DNA of 64,000 nucleotides, taken from CAMTWZ01 sp041749075. Lineage in GTDB: Bacteria > Bacteroidota > Rhodothermia > Balneolales > HLUCCA01. Location of the stretch: assembly GCA_041749075.1 (NCBI GenBank), contig JBGTBY010000035.1, positions 124,001 through 188,000 on the forward strand. The letters are read 5' to 3'. The notes below the pieces were generated by a model. That model saw only the letters and a list, made by a program, of their open reading frames with translations. It ran no database searches and had not been told where the DNA came from. Of the stretch, positions 19,116 to 27,083 are shown in pieces (position 1 is the first letter of the stretch; each line of letters begins with the position of its first letter). Made by a program: the position numbers and the translations under genes.

Positions 19116-20583
19116 GGATCTTGATCTTCGTACCGGCCGGGATCACATCATCCAAGAACACTTGGTTCATGATGGCGATCTCGTCCGGTGTGACGGTCAA
19201 CGGCATCGGATTTGGTAAGAAGTTCTTGAACGCATCCCGCCTGGTCGTCGTAATCACCCGAAGCCGTGTGGGTTTCACATTCAGATAGGTCTGATTCGTC
19301 AATACAGCGAACGCGCCTGTCGCACTGCTGAACGCGCTCTGATAGGCAGAGAAGTCCGATTTCAGCGAATACCCGACAAAACGGTACAGGTTCGATCCTT
19401 GTTTGAGCGCAACGATGTAGAAGTTGTACGTATTTCCTTTGTCGTCTTTCACTTCCGCGATCATGCGGTACGCTCCGAATTGTGAGCCAGAAACCGCTTG
19501 GCGATCCAAAACCGTCACACCTTCTTGATTTCCGATTTGATCCACCGCTTCCGCTGGTGTAGACACATCCGAAACCATGCTGAATTGCATCACCGCTTTT
19601 TGGTTCGCTTCCACCATCACAACAGCGCTTTTCCCATTCTGAACCCGCCAGCCGCTTGGCACACCGAATTGAAATTTCAGATCGGGATGAATGAACAAAC
19701 CATCTTTAACGAAGCCTTCACGTGGATTTTCTCCAACCATGATGCCGTCGATGGCAGCGAGATAGCGATCCCGTGCGATGGTTTCCTGAGCATAACCTTG
19801 TTCTTTGAATCGATCGGAACGACGTTTGATGTCGACTTCACGATCACCTGGATCAGGGTGTGAGGAAAGGTGGGTCGGGATGCGTTGTCCGCTGGCGGCG
19901 GAAATGCGTTTCAGACTTGTGAAAAATTTCGAACCTTCTGCGGCCAAATACCCTGCACGAGCGGCATATTCAACTCCGAGGCGATCCGATTCACTTTCCG
20001 CATCCCGGCTATAGCTCAAAAAGAGAAGTTGTGCCGCGCCGCTACCCAATTCCATCACTTGCGCTCCGCCGCCGCCCAATATGGTTTCAGTGAGCACGGC
20101 ACCACCAATCACCAACAAACTACCAGCGGATTGGGTGAGTGCTTGTTGCGACGCATGACGTGCGGCCACATGACCCACTTCATGACCCAACACCATCGCC
20201 AACTGTGCTTCATTCTCCAAATGGGCTAACAAACCTCGCGTCACATAATTGTAGCCACCCGGAAGGGCGAAGGCGTTCACAACTGGCGAATCCAGCACCC
20301 GAAAGGTGAATTCTGTGTTCTTGAACATCGCCTTGGTGTCGTCGCGACGCAAGTGGCTTTCCGCCAACACCTCATTGCCTACCCGCACCACGTACGCAGT
20401 CATGTCCGCATCATCCAACAGTCCGAATTCAGCGACGATCTGGGGATCATATTCTTTCCCCATCTTCACTTCATCGGCCCAGGAATACGCATAGGCACGT
20501 TTGGTTCCGGAAACCGGACTTTCCTGCAACGAGACGCAGCTCGAGATCAGGACAAATAGCAGGATGTAGCGGGTATGTTTCAT
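19108..20583 (-). CDS. M48-family metalloprotease lipoprotein (BepA/YfgC-like)
   Basis: A 491-aa M48 peptidase of the envelope. The start at 20583 (ATG, MKHTRYILL) is chosen because it gives a lipoprotein signal with lipobox LISSC and lies 1 base after the stop of the upstream M28 gene. The zinc motif HEVGHVAARH lies near residue 137 and a third ligand Glu in SYSRDAESESDRLGVEYA near 195. The N-terminal part is like BepA proteases, which degrade misfolded outer-membrane proteins. Instead of TPRs the C-terminal half carries an unrecognised domain and ends with PAGTKIKIPI, which resembles the close of a LysM repeat. It is the last gene of the operon amidase-M28-M48. Confidence 0.88.
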   Translation of the reverse strand: MKHTRYILLFVLISSCVSLQESPVSGTKRAYAYSWADEVKMGKEYDPQIVAEFGLLDDADMTAYVVRVGNEVLAESHLRRDDTKAMFKNTEFTFRVLDSPVVNAFALPGGYNYVTRGLLAHLENEAQLAMVLGHEVGHVAARHASQQALTQSAGSLLVIGGAVLTETILGGGGAQVMELGSGAAQLLFLSYSRDAESESDRLGVEYAARAGYLAAEGSKFFTSLKRISAASGQRIPTHLSSHPDPGDREVDIKRRSDRFKEQGYAQETIARDRYLAAIDGIMVGENPREGFVKDGLFIHPDLKFQFGVPSGWRVQNGKSAVVMVEANQKAVMQFSMVSDVSTPAEAVDQIGNQEGVTVLDRQAVSGSQFGAYRMIAEVKDDKGNTYNFYIVALKQGSNLYRFVGYSLKSDFSAYQSAFSSATGAFAVLTNQTYLNVKPTRLRVITTTRRDAFKNFLPNPMPLTVTPDEIAIMNQVFLDDVIPAGTKIKIPI

Positions 20584-20584
20584 A

Positions 20585-21997
20585 TCAGTCTTGGTTATAT
20601 AGTCGGTTGAAAGCGGGTTCGTAGGTATCACCGGATGTCCATGTGATGCGTTCCGGGGCATCTGCGATCAGACGCGTGGCATGCACGAAAACAGACACAT
20701 ATTTGTGCAGATAGTCGAAGTCGAAATGCTCATCGGCTTGATCACCCGGACGATGGTAATATTTCATGATCTCATCATCGAATGCGGTGAATCCGGCGGT
20801 GAACGTCGGAGCGGGGATGCCGAATCGAGCGAAGTTCACATTGTCCGAACGATTGAATAAGCCTTGTTCTCCGGCAGGATCATCCCAAATTCGCAAGGAA
20901 AAAGCGGCAGCTGCTTTTTTATAATGAGCGGATGCGGATGTGCGCTCCAATCCGATCACCGTCACGGCATCGGTCACATTGTATCCGGCTCCATCGATGT
21001 TCGACACATAAACGGTCTGTTTCAGCGGAATGATGGGATTTTCGGTGTAGTACCGGCTTCCGATCAATCCGATTTCTTCCGCGCTCACAGGTAGGATGAT
21101 CAGGGAGCGTTTGGGCGGAACCTTGGAGAATGCTTCCGCGGCATGAAGCATCGCCACGACGCCCATCGCATTGTCACGAGCGCCGTTGAAGATGGTATCG
21201 GTCGTCGTGACAGCCGTTCTGCGAGCCCCAACATGGTCATAATGCGCCATCAGCAATATATACTCGTTTTTCAGCACCGGATCGCTGCCTTCGATGATAC
21301 CAACGACGTTCTGTGTGTTCATTTTGCCTGTTGTGATGCCCGGTGTTTGGATGTGGATGTCGCCACGTGAGAACGCACCGGCCGCATCCGCAACGATATG
21401 TATGAAATCCACAGCTGGAGTGAGGTTGTTCGAATTGCGAAGGAACGATGCGAGTCGGGATGGATTCGGATCGCCGCTCATCCACTGCACCAATCCGATT
21501 GCGCCAGCGGATGCGAGTTGCACGCGTATCCGGTTCGATGCGGAAAACCGTGCTTGAAACGGTCCATCAGTCGGAAATGGCGCCACAACCACCTTTCCTT
21601 TCACATCCACAGTAGCCAGTGTGGAATCGCTCAGATTGGGGAGGTGCAAGGCGCTGAAGGTGGCATCCGTTTTTCCTCCGCTCAATACGGCAACCGATGT
21701 ATTGGCCGTATTTGAACCCGCTCTGCGAACCGATCCGACATCCGAAGCGCTGCTCTGATGAATCACGAACGGCTGATAGTAGGTTCCGGTCTGCGGATTT
21801 GGTTTGAGTCCGAGCGCTTTGAAATGACGCGCGATGTACGCCGCTGCGGAATCCAAGCCAGGTTCACCCGTCATCCGGCCCAATAACTCATCCGACGCGA
21901 GATAGATGATCTGTTCGCGGCTTTTAGCTGGATCAAAACCGAATTCTGGCAAACTCGCTGGCGGAGTTTGTAAAAGAAGAAAAAGTAGAACGAACAT
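20585..21997 (-). CDS. M28-family metallopeptidase (aminopeptidase-like)
   Basis: A 470-aa secreted or lipid-free exported M28 zinc peptidase, which typically removes N-terminal amino acids from peptides. The ATG at 21997 overlaps the upstream stop (TGATG) and begins a short hydrophobic signal; a TTG one codon earlier is less likely. Two-zinc ligands and catalytic residues are visible in order: HYDHVG, GARDNAMG, SAEEIGLIGS, NIDGAGYN and YHRPGD. A protease-associated (PA) domain appears to sit between the N-terminal part and the catalytic core (VDVKGKVVVAP). Coupled translation with the amidase gene upstream and the M48 gene downstream suggests joint work on peptides in the periplasm or at the surface. 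Confidence 0.92.
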   Translation of the reverse strand: MFVLLFLLLQTPPASLPEFGFDPAKSREQIIYLASDELLGRMTGEPGLDSAAAYIARHFKALGLKPNPQTGTYYQPFVIHQSSASDVGSVRRAGSNTANTSVAVLSGGKTDATFSALHLPNLSDSTLATVDVKGKVVVAPFPTDGPFQARFSASNRIRVQLASAGAIGLVQWMSGDPNPSRLASFLRNSNNLTPAVDFIHIVADAAGAFSRGDIHIQTPGITTGKMNTQNVVGIIEGSDPVLKNEYILLMAHYDHVGARRTAVTTTDTIFNGARDNAMGVVAMLHAAEAFSKVPPKRSLIILPVSAEEIGLIGSRYYTENPIIPLKQTVYVSNIDGAGYNVTDAVTVIGLERTSASAHYKKAAAAFSLRIWDDPAGEQGLFNRSDNVNFARFGIPAPTFTAGFTAFDDEIMKYYHRPGDQADEHFDFDYLHKYVSVFVHATRLIADAPERITWTSGDTYEPAFNRLYNQD

Positions 21998-23601
21998 CAA
22001 GGATTAACTGAAAAAAGTGGCGGTTGTTGTGTATGGAAGGAAGTTGACGCTTGCCAAACCATTGACGCACGGATCAAGGTGGCTTCGTCAAACAGTTTTC
22101 CGACAAAGGTGATGGATCCGTTCTCGGTCGGCATCACCACGGCGGGGTGACCAGTGAGGTTGGTCAGCAACAGTTGATCCCCAGCGAAACTCGGCACAAC
22201 CACCACATCCACATTCGCCAATGCGATATGGGTTTGCTCGATGAGCCGCGTGCGAAGGCGGTTGGCTTGGATGTAATCGACAGCAGATATGAACCTGCCG
22301 GCACGGAACACATTCGGCCAGGCATTGCGCACCTGACGCACCATGAGGTCGTCACGATTGCTCAATGTCAGATCTTCGAATGCGGCTGCCGCTTCCGCGC
22401 TCAAAATCATAGATAGAGGTTCGATGTTCATATCCGGGAACGTGACCGGAATCAGCTCGATGCCCTGATTTCGAATCGCATCCAACATGTATTGATTGGT
22501 TTCATCAAACCAGTCTTCGACAACTCCGAATCGGATGGTGGCCAGCGGACGATTCGCATCGAAATTAAACGACGCATCAATCACGGTTCGATCATAGCCA
22601 TCGGTTCCGCGGATCACATCAAAAATGATCGCACAATCTTGCGCATCGCGACATATCGGACCCAGCTTATCCATGCTCCAACTCAATGGCATGGCTCCGT
22701 GGCGACTCACACGTCCGAATGTGGGTCGAAGTCCGGTGATCCGAGTTCTTGTGGATGGGGACACAATCGAACCCCAGGTTTCACTACCGATTGCGAAGGG
22801 GAGGAGTCCTGCGGAAACCGTTGACGTCGACCCGGCCGAAGAACCACTACTTCCTTGCTCCAGATTCCAAGGGTTTTTTGTCATTCCGCCGAACCACACA
22901 TCGCCCCAAGCAAGGGCTCCCAATGTGGTTTTGGCGACCAATATGGCACCGGCCGCATCCAGCTTGGAAATCACAGTAGCGGTTTGCTCGATGCGTTGGT
23001 CTTTATATGGCGTCGCGCCCCAGGTGGTCGGATGTCCGGGATACGCGAGCAAATCTTTCGCGCCATAAGGGATTCCATGCAAGGGTCCGCGATAGCGACC
23101 GGATGCGATCTCGGCATCGGCTTGCCGGGCTTTCTCCAACGCTTCGGTTTCAAATAATGTGATGACGGCCAGCAACTGCGGATCATGACGCTTGATGCGA
23201 TCGATGTACATCTGCGTGAGCTCCACCGATGATATTTGTCTGGTGCGGATGCGTTCCGCCAATCGGCTCACAGGCTCGAATGCGAGCGATTCCAGGTTCT
23301 CGGGTCGAGTCCCGGCTGCAGACAACGTATATCGGATGGGTGTTTGGCGCTGATCCGGATAGAACCCCGCTGGCAGCGGATTGAAAATCATCGCAGGTGC
23401 TTCATCATGCCGAACGGACAAGACCCGCATCGCAAAGACCAGGTCTCGTTGTTCGCGCACATCGAGCAACATGGAATCGCGTTCGGCGTCTGTGAATTGG
23501 AGACCGAACACGCGCTCGGCCGACTTGATGGATTTTGTGTCGATTTCGGACGAACAGGCCGCCAAAAACAGAACCACAGATAGATAGAGTAGGTGTTTCA
23601 T
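21997..23601 (-). CDS. Amidase-signature family lipoprotein
   Basis: A 534-aa amidase-signature hydrolase that would cut amide bonds with a Ser-cisSer-Lys triad. All parts are visible: Lys in GIPYGAKDLL, cis-Ser in GSSGSSAGS and the nucleophile Ser in GSETWGSI. The ATG at 23601 is preferred over an upstream in-frame start because it opens a lipoprotein signal with lipobox FLAAC. It heads a three-gene minus-strand operon with M28 and M48 peptidases, divergent from the cobalamin riboswitch. GatA is excluded as a role because the protein is exported and no gatB/gatC is near. The natural amide substrate is unknown; a peptide-type substrate fits the neighbours. Confidence 0.9.
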   Translation of the reverse strand: MKHLLYLSVVLFLAACSSEIDTKSIKSAERVFGLQFTDAERDSMLLDVREQRDLVFAMRVLSVRHDEAPAMIFNPLPAGFYPDQRQTPIRYTLSAAGTRPENLESLAFEPVSRLAERIRTRQISSVELTQMYIDRIKRHDPQLLAVITLFETEALEKARQADAEIASGRYRGPLHGIPYGAKDLLAYPGHPTTWGATPYKDQRIEQTATVISKLDAAGAILVAKTTLGALAWGDVWFGGMTKNPWNLEQGSSGSSAGSTSTVSAGLLPFAIGSETWGSIVSPSTRTRITGLRPTFGRVSRHGAMPLSWSMDKLGPICRDAQDCAIIFDVIRGTDGYDRTVIDASFNFDANRPLATIRFGVVEDWFDETNQYMLDAIRNQGIELIPVTFPDMNIEPLSMILSAEAAAAFEDLTLSNRDDLMVRQVRNAWPNVFRAGRFISAVDYIQANRLRTRLIEQTHIALANVDVVVVPSFAGDQLLLTNLTGHPAVVMPTENGSITFVGKLFDEATLIRASMVWQASTSFHTQQPPLFSVNP

Positions 23602-23671
23602 AAAATGTGGAAAAGAAGTCGACAAGTTAATTTGTTTTCGCGAATGGTTGACCCGTATCATGAAAATAACG

Positions 23672-23841
23672 ACACGGGTCGTGGTTCCGCTTCGGCGGAT
23701 GAAAAGGGAACCCCGTTCAAATCGGGGGCTGTACCCGCAACTGTACGTTCCAATTACTTGCTAAGCATCCTTTAGCCACTGTTCCGATCTCATCGGGATG
23801 GGAAGGCCGCCCAAGCAAGGGAACAAGCCAGGAGACCTGCC
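23672..23841 (+). promoter_or_regulatory. Cobalamin (B12) riboswitch
   Basis: The leader of the BtuB-like gene contains the conserved core of the cobalamin riboswitch: GGGAA (23706-23710), the ACCCGCAACTGT block (23733-23744), and the B12 box AAGCCAGGAGACCTGCC (23825-23841). A hairpin precedes it (GACCCGT at 23649-23655 with ACGGGTC at 23674-23680). The element lies upstream of a TonB receptor and a propeller lipoprotein, the known target type. High adenosylcobalamin should lower expression of uptake genes. The 5' border is approximate. Confidence 0.95.
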
Positions 23842-23857
23842 ACACCAGATCCGTTGC

Positions 23858-23888
23858 CGTCATCCTTTCGGGATTAAAAGGACTGACG
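23858..23888 (+). promoter_or_regulatory. Expression-platform hairpin ending at the btuB-like start codon
   Basis: CGTCATCCTT (23858-23867) pairs with AAGGACTGACG (23878-23888, one bulged C). The stem ends two bases before the ATG at 23891 and contains the only AAGGA-like ribosome binding sequence (23878-23882). No U-run follows, so this looks like control of translation start and not a terminator. Confidence 0.7.
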
Positions 23889-23890
23889 AA

Positions 23891-25717
23891 ATGAGACCTA
23901 TTTCCATATTCAACTTTCTTTACTGGCTCCTGCTGCCTCTTGCTGTGTCTGCACAAGCAGGAGACACCCTTCTATTGCCCGAAGTGCGCATCACCGATGT
24001 GCGCCTGGGCCGACCCGATTCGATGATGTCCTACGTCATCTCACGCATCCCCATCCAAAGGACATCAGAAGGACTCACATTGGGAGATGTCCTGTCTCGA
24101 CATGGTGCTGGCATCCGCGGATACGGCCCCGGCGTGCTTCAAACCGTGGCATTTCGTGGGTTTTCCGCATCCCATACACAAGTTCTATATAACGGATGGG
24201 CGCTAAATCATGTGATGGTGGGTGTCACAGATCTCTCCTTATATCCGGCGTTTCTATTGTCGGATGTGGTCCTGCATAAAGGTGGGGGCAGCTCGGAATA
24301 CGGGAATGCGGCGATCGGTGGCGTCATCGAGCTGAATCCATCCGAATCCATAACCGACCGAACGGATCTTCATGCCGGTGTAGGAAGCGCCTCTGCTTAT
24401 ACCGTTGGTGCGAAAACATCCTTTTCAAGAAATGGATGGAATATGGCCGCAGGAGTGTTCCATCGCAGAGCACAAAATGACTATCTATATAAGGATGTGT
24501 TTCGGTTTCCCATCACTGAGCGGAAGCGTGAGAATGCCTCAAATGAACTGATATCATTGATGTTGTCATTCAGAAAAGAGGAACGAAACCGCATTCAACA
24601 ATTTGCGACCTGGATGACGGAGGCCGATAGTGATATTCCCGGACCCATTTCTGCGGGAACGAGTCGCGCGACACAGAGAGACCGGTTCATCAAGCAAACA
24701 TTTGGGTTGTCTCAACGCATCGGACGGGGATGGATGGGTGTGGATGCTACGGTTTCCGCACAGCAATTGGATTATCTGGATCCGGATACCGATACGGACA
24801 GCCAATCCAGTATCGGGATGGGCGGATTGAGGTTGTTCTGGGTCTTGCCAGGACTTCGTATCCAAGCAGAAAGTAGAGCTGCTGCCGTCCGATTTACCGA
24901 ATACGAAGCGCCAGCTCGATATGAAACATCACTGTCTGCGATCGCCGTGAAAGGTGGCGCCTCAGGCTCTGCTCGCATCGACCATGATTCCTTCTATGGC
25001 GCGTTCTGGAGCGGCTCGCTGGGTTACAAAACATCACACCTACGAGCGAATCTGGCCCGTTCCTTCGGTGTGCCCACCTTCAATGATTTGTATTGGCCGT
25101 TGCTTGGAAATCCGGATCTGAGTCCGGAAACCGCACATAAAGCCGAAATCGGAGTGTTTGGAAGCCTGTTTTCTATGGATGTGGATGTTCCTCTATTTGC
25201 GGCCCGCATCAACGACGGCATCCAATGGATTCCGCAAGCCGACGGACGTGTTCGCCCGATGAACCTCCGGGAAGTGACCACCTTTGGCGCGGAGCCCAGT
25301 CTTCGGCATCGCGCAGCCTGGAATGAAGTTGGCATGGATTCGAGGATCGAAGCATCCTACATTCGCGCTCGATATACGAAAGAACGGTTTCCGGGCGATC
25401 AGTCCGTAAATAAACGTGTGGCCTATGTCCCCGAATGGCAAGCCGTGGCCGAAACAAATTTGACCTGGAACGGATGGTCGTTCATGCCGAGCTACCGGTT
25501 TACCGGAGAACGCTTCACCACCGAAGACGAACGATTTCCCATGCCCGCGGTCGGTTTATGGGAATTCTCCACCAGTTACACCAAGAACTGGAAACGAATC
25601 ACAACAACGATGCTCTATCGCGTGGACAATGCGATGGACGCCGACTATTCACTCATCCGTTGGTATCCGATGCCGGATCGCCAACATACCCTAACCCTTC
25701 ACATCACATTCCTATGA
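23891..25717 (+). CDS. btuB: TonB-dependent receptor, probable cobalamin transporter
   Basis: A 608-aa outer-membrane receptor, close in size to E. coli BtuB. The ATG at 23891 directly follows the riboswitch hairpin and gives a signal peptide (LLPLAVSAQ). A TonB-box-like stretch (TLLLPEVRITDVRL) is followed by a plug (GAGIRGYGPG, VAFRGFSASHTQVLYNG, NAAIGGVIELNP) and a barrel to the last residue (HTLTLHITFL). There is no carboxypeptidase-like domain, unlike the receptor at 11446. The riboswitch upstream is the main ground for calling it a B12 or cobinamide transporter. The stop overlaps the next ATG by 4 bp, tying it to the BtuG-like lipoprotein. Confidence 0.88.
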   Translation: MRPISIFNFLYWLLLPLAVSAQAGDTLLLPEVRITDVRLGRPDSMMSYVISRIPIQRTSEGLTLGDVLSRHGAGIRGYGPGVLQTVAFRGFSASHTQVLYNGWALNHVMVGVTDLSLYPAFLLSDVVLHKGGGSSEYGNAAIGGVIELNPSESITDRTDLHAGVGSASAYTVGAKTSFSRNGWNMAAGVFHRRAQNDYLYKDVFRFPITERKRENASNELISLMLSFRKEERNRIQQFATWMTEADSDIPGPISAGTSRATQRDRFIKQTFGLSQRIGRGWMGVDATVSAQQLDYLDPDTDTDSQSSIGMGGLRLFWVLPGLRIQAESRAAAVRFTEYEAPARYETSLSAIAVKGGASGSARIDHDSFYGAFWSGSLGYKTSHLRANLARSFGVPTFNDLYWPLLGNPDLSPETAHKAEIGVFGSLFSMDVDVPLFAARINDGIQWIPQADGRVRPMNLREVTTFGAEPSLRHRAAWNEVGMDSRIEASYIRARYTKERFPGDQSVNKRVAYVPEWQAVAETNLTWNGWSFMPSYRFTGERFTTEDERFPMPAVGLWEFSTSYTKNWKRITTTMLYRVDNAMDADYSLIRWYPMPDRQHTLTLHITFL

Positions 25718-26718
25718 AGCACATTTACATCTTTACCGCTCTATTATTGCTCGCATCCTGCGCCAAATCCACATCCGACAAAAAGGAGGGAAGCGGTGAA
25801 CGAATCCTGGTTGTGAACCAGGGCGGTTTCAATCGTGGGGAAGGATCCATGAGTCTGATTCAGCCCGAAACCAGAACCGTAACCGAAGATGTCTTCCTGC
25901 AAAAGAATGGTCGTCCGTTAGGGGATATCGCTCAAAGTGTAACCGAATTCGCCGGCAAGCTCTACATCGTGGTGAACAACAGCCACAAGGTGGAAGTAGT
26001 GGCAAGTAACGATTACCGGAGCTTGGGAACGATCGCGATTCCGAATAATGCGAGCCCACGGTACATGAGCATCACGAATAACAACAAGGGCTACATCACG
26101 ACCTTGTATTCGAACCATGTGGCTGTTGTGGATTTGTCGACCTTGGCTGTGACAGATCAAATCGATGTAGGTGCGGGGTCGGAAGGAATTCTGATATCGA
26201 ACGATACCGCGTTCGTGGCCAAGAATTTGAATGCGGATTTCAGCAGCGCGAATGAAATCGCCCTTATCCGAACCAGTACTGGTACGGTTGTAACAAATTG
26301 GACCACAGGAACAGGTCCGACCCAGATTGCCGTGCATGGATCTGTCGTGATCGTGAGTTGCACGGGTACCTACGGCGAGAACGACGGTGAGATCGTGGTG
26401 CACAACCGCACGAGTGGCGAAATCATCCGCCGAATTCCATTAAATACGTATGCCGGCGGGTTCGCATTGGGTTCCGGAAACAATCTGTATGTGTTGGCAG
26501 ACGGGGTGAAACAGGTGAATATCAGCACCGGAATCACGTCCGTTTTGCTGTCGAAATCCTTCTATGCGATCGCCCATGATGGGGATGAATTATGGCTGAC
26601 CGATGCGTTGAATTTCGCCCAAGCAGGCATGTTGTACCGCTATTCGGTGTCAGGAGCCGTGAGCGATAGTTTCCGGGTTGGAATCATTCCAGGTCATATC
26701 CATTTTCAACAAGAATAA
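25714..26718 (+). CDS. Beta-propeller lipoprotein, BtuG-like (YncE/DUF5074 type)
   Basis: A 334-aa surface lipoprotein candidate: MKHIYIFTALLLLASC has a lipobox at residue 16. The rest is a run of propeller blades of the YncE/DUF5074 type (GKLYIVVNNSHKVEVV, NNNKGYITTLYSNHVAVVD, GSVVIVSCTGTYGEN). BtuG of Bacteroides is a surface propeller lipoprotein of this type that captures B12 with very high affinity and sits on BtuB. The ATGA overlap with the BtuB-like gene and shared riboswitch support the same role. What is not shown is the B12-binding surface itself, so the BtuG name is an inference from family and context. Confidence 0.8.
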   Translation: MKHIYIFTALLLLASCAKSTSDKKEGSGERILVVNQGGFNRGEGSMSLIQPETRTVTEDVFLQKNGRPLGDIAQSVTEFAGKLYIVVNNSHKVEVVASNDYRSLGTIAIPNNASPRYMSITNNNKGYITTLYSNHVAVVDLSTLAVTDQIDVGAGSEGILISNDTAFVAKNLNADFSSANEIALIRTSTGTVVTNWTTGTGPTQIAVHGSVVIVSCTGTYGENDGEIVVHNRTSGEIIRRIPLNTYAGGFALGSGNNLYVLADGVKQVNISTGITSVLLSKSFYAIAHDGDELWLTDALNFAQAGMLYRYSVSGAVSDSFRVGIIPGHIHFQQE

Positions 26719-26750
26719 GACGGTAAATCGAATGATTTCTTGGATGATCT

Positions 26751-26981
26751 TGTGGTAAAACCTGTTATCCACATGCTACTTTTTATTACATCGGAATGAC
26801 AAATGTCGGGAATTCCGAACACCGATGTGAATGATGTGGATAACCAGTTGCAAGAATACCTAACCCATTGGAGCCCAATGTATATAGGGGTATTTACAAG
26901 TTATCCACACATTGTGAACAAACGTCAATACAAGTGTTCATAGAACCATCCAAGAATCCATTATTGTCACCATGTGGAAAA
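26751..26981. promoter_or_regulatory. Cluster of DnaA boxes in the btuG-nrdJ intergenic region (oriC-like or nrdJ control)
   Basis: The 365-bp gap 26719-27083 holds three perfect TTATCCACA DnaA boxes: 26765-26773 (+), 26835-26843 (-) and 26901-26909 (+). Two one-mismatch forms flank them: TTTACCACA-like at 26751-26759 (-) and TTTTCCACA at 26973-26981 (-). The region is AT-richer than its surroundings. It could be the chromosome origin, or a DnaA-controlled promoter of nrdJ comparable in logic to E. coli nrdAB. No dnaA or dnaN gene is in the window. No NrdR box was recognised. Confidence 0.75.
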
Positions 26982-27083
26982 GTTGTTGAAAAATAAAGCC
27001 AGATTCGGCTTGCTTTCACGTTCTTTTCTGCCGTCTTTTCAACACGAAATAACATGCCTAGTTAGCACTTTTAGAACAGCCTT

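Noticed and set aside
26719..27083. Firm annotation as oriC
   Set aside because: DnaA boxes alone do not prove an origin; GC skew could not be computed and no dnaA or dnaN is adjacent, so it is given only as a candidate.
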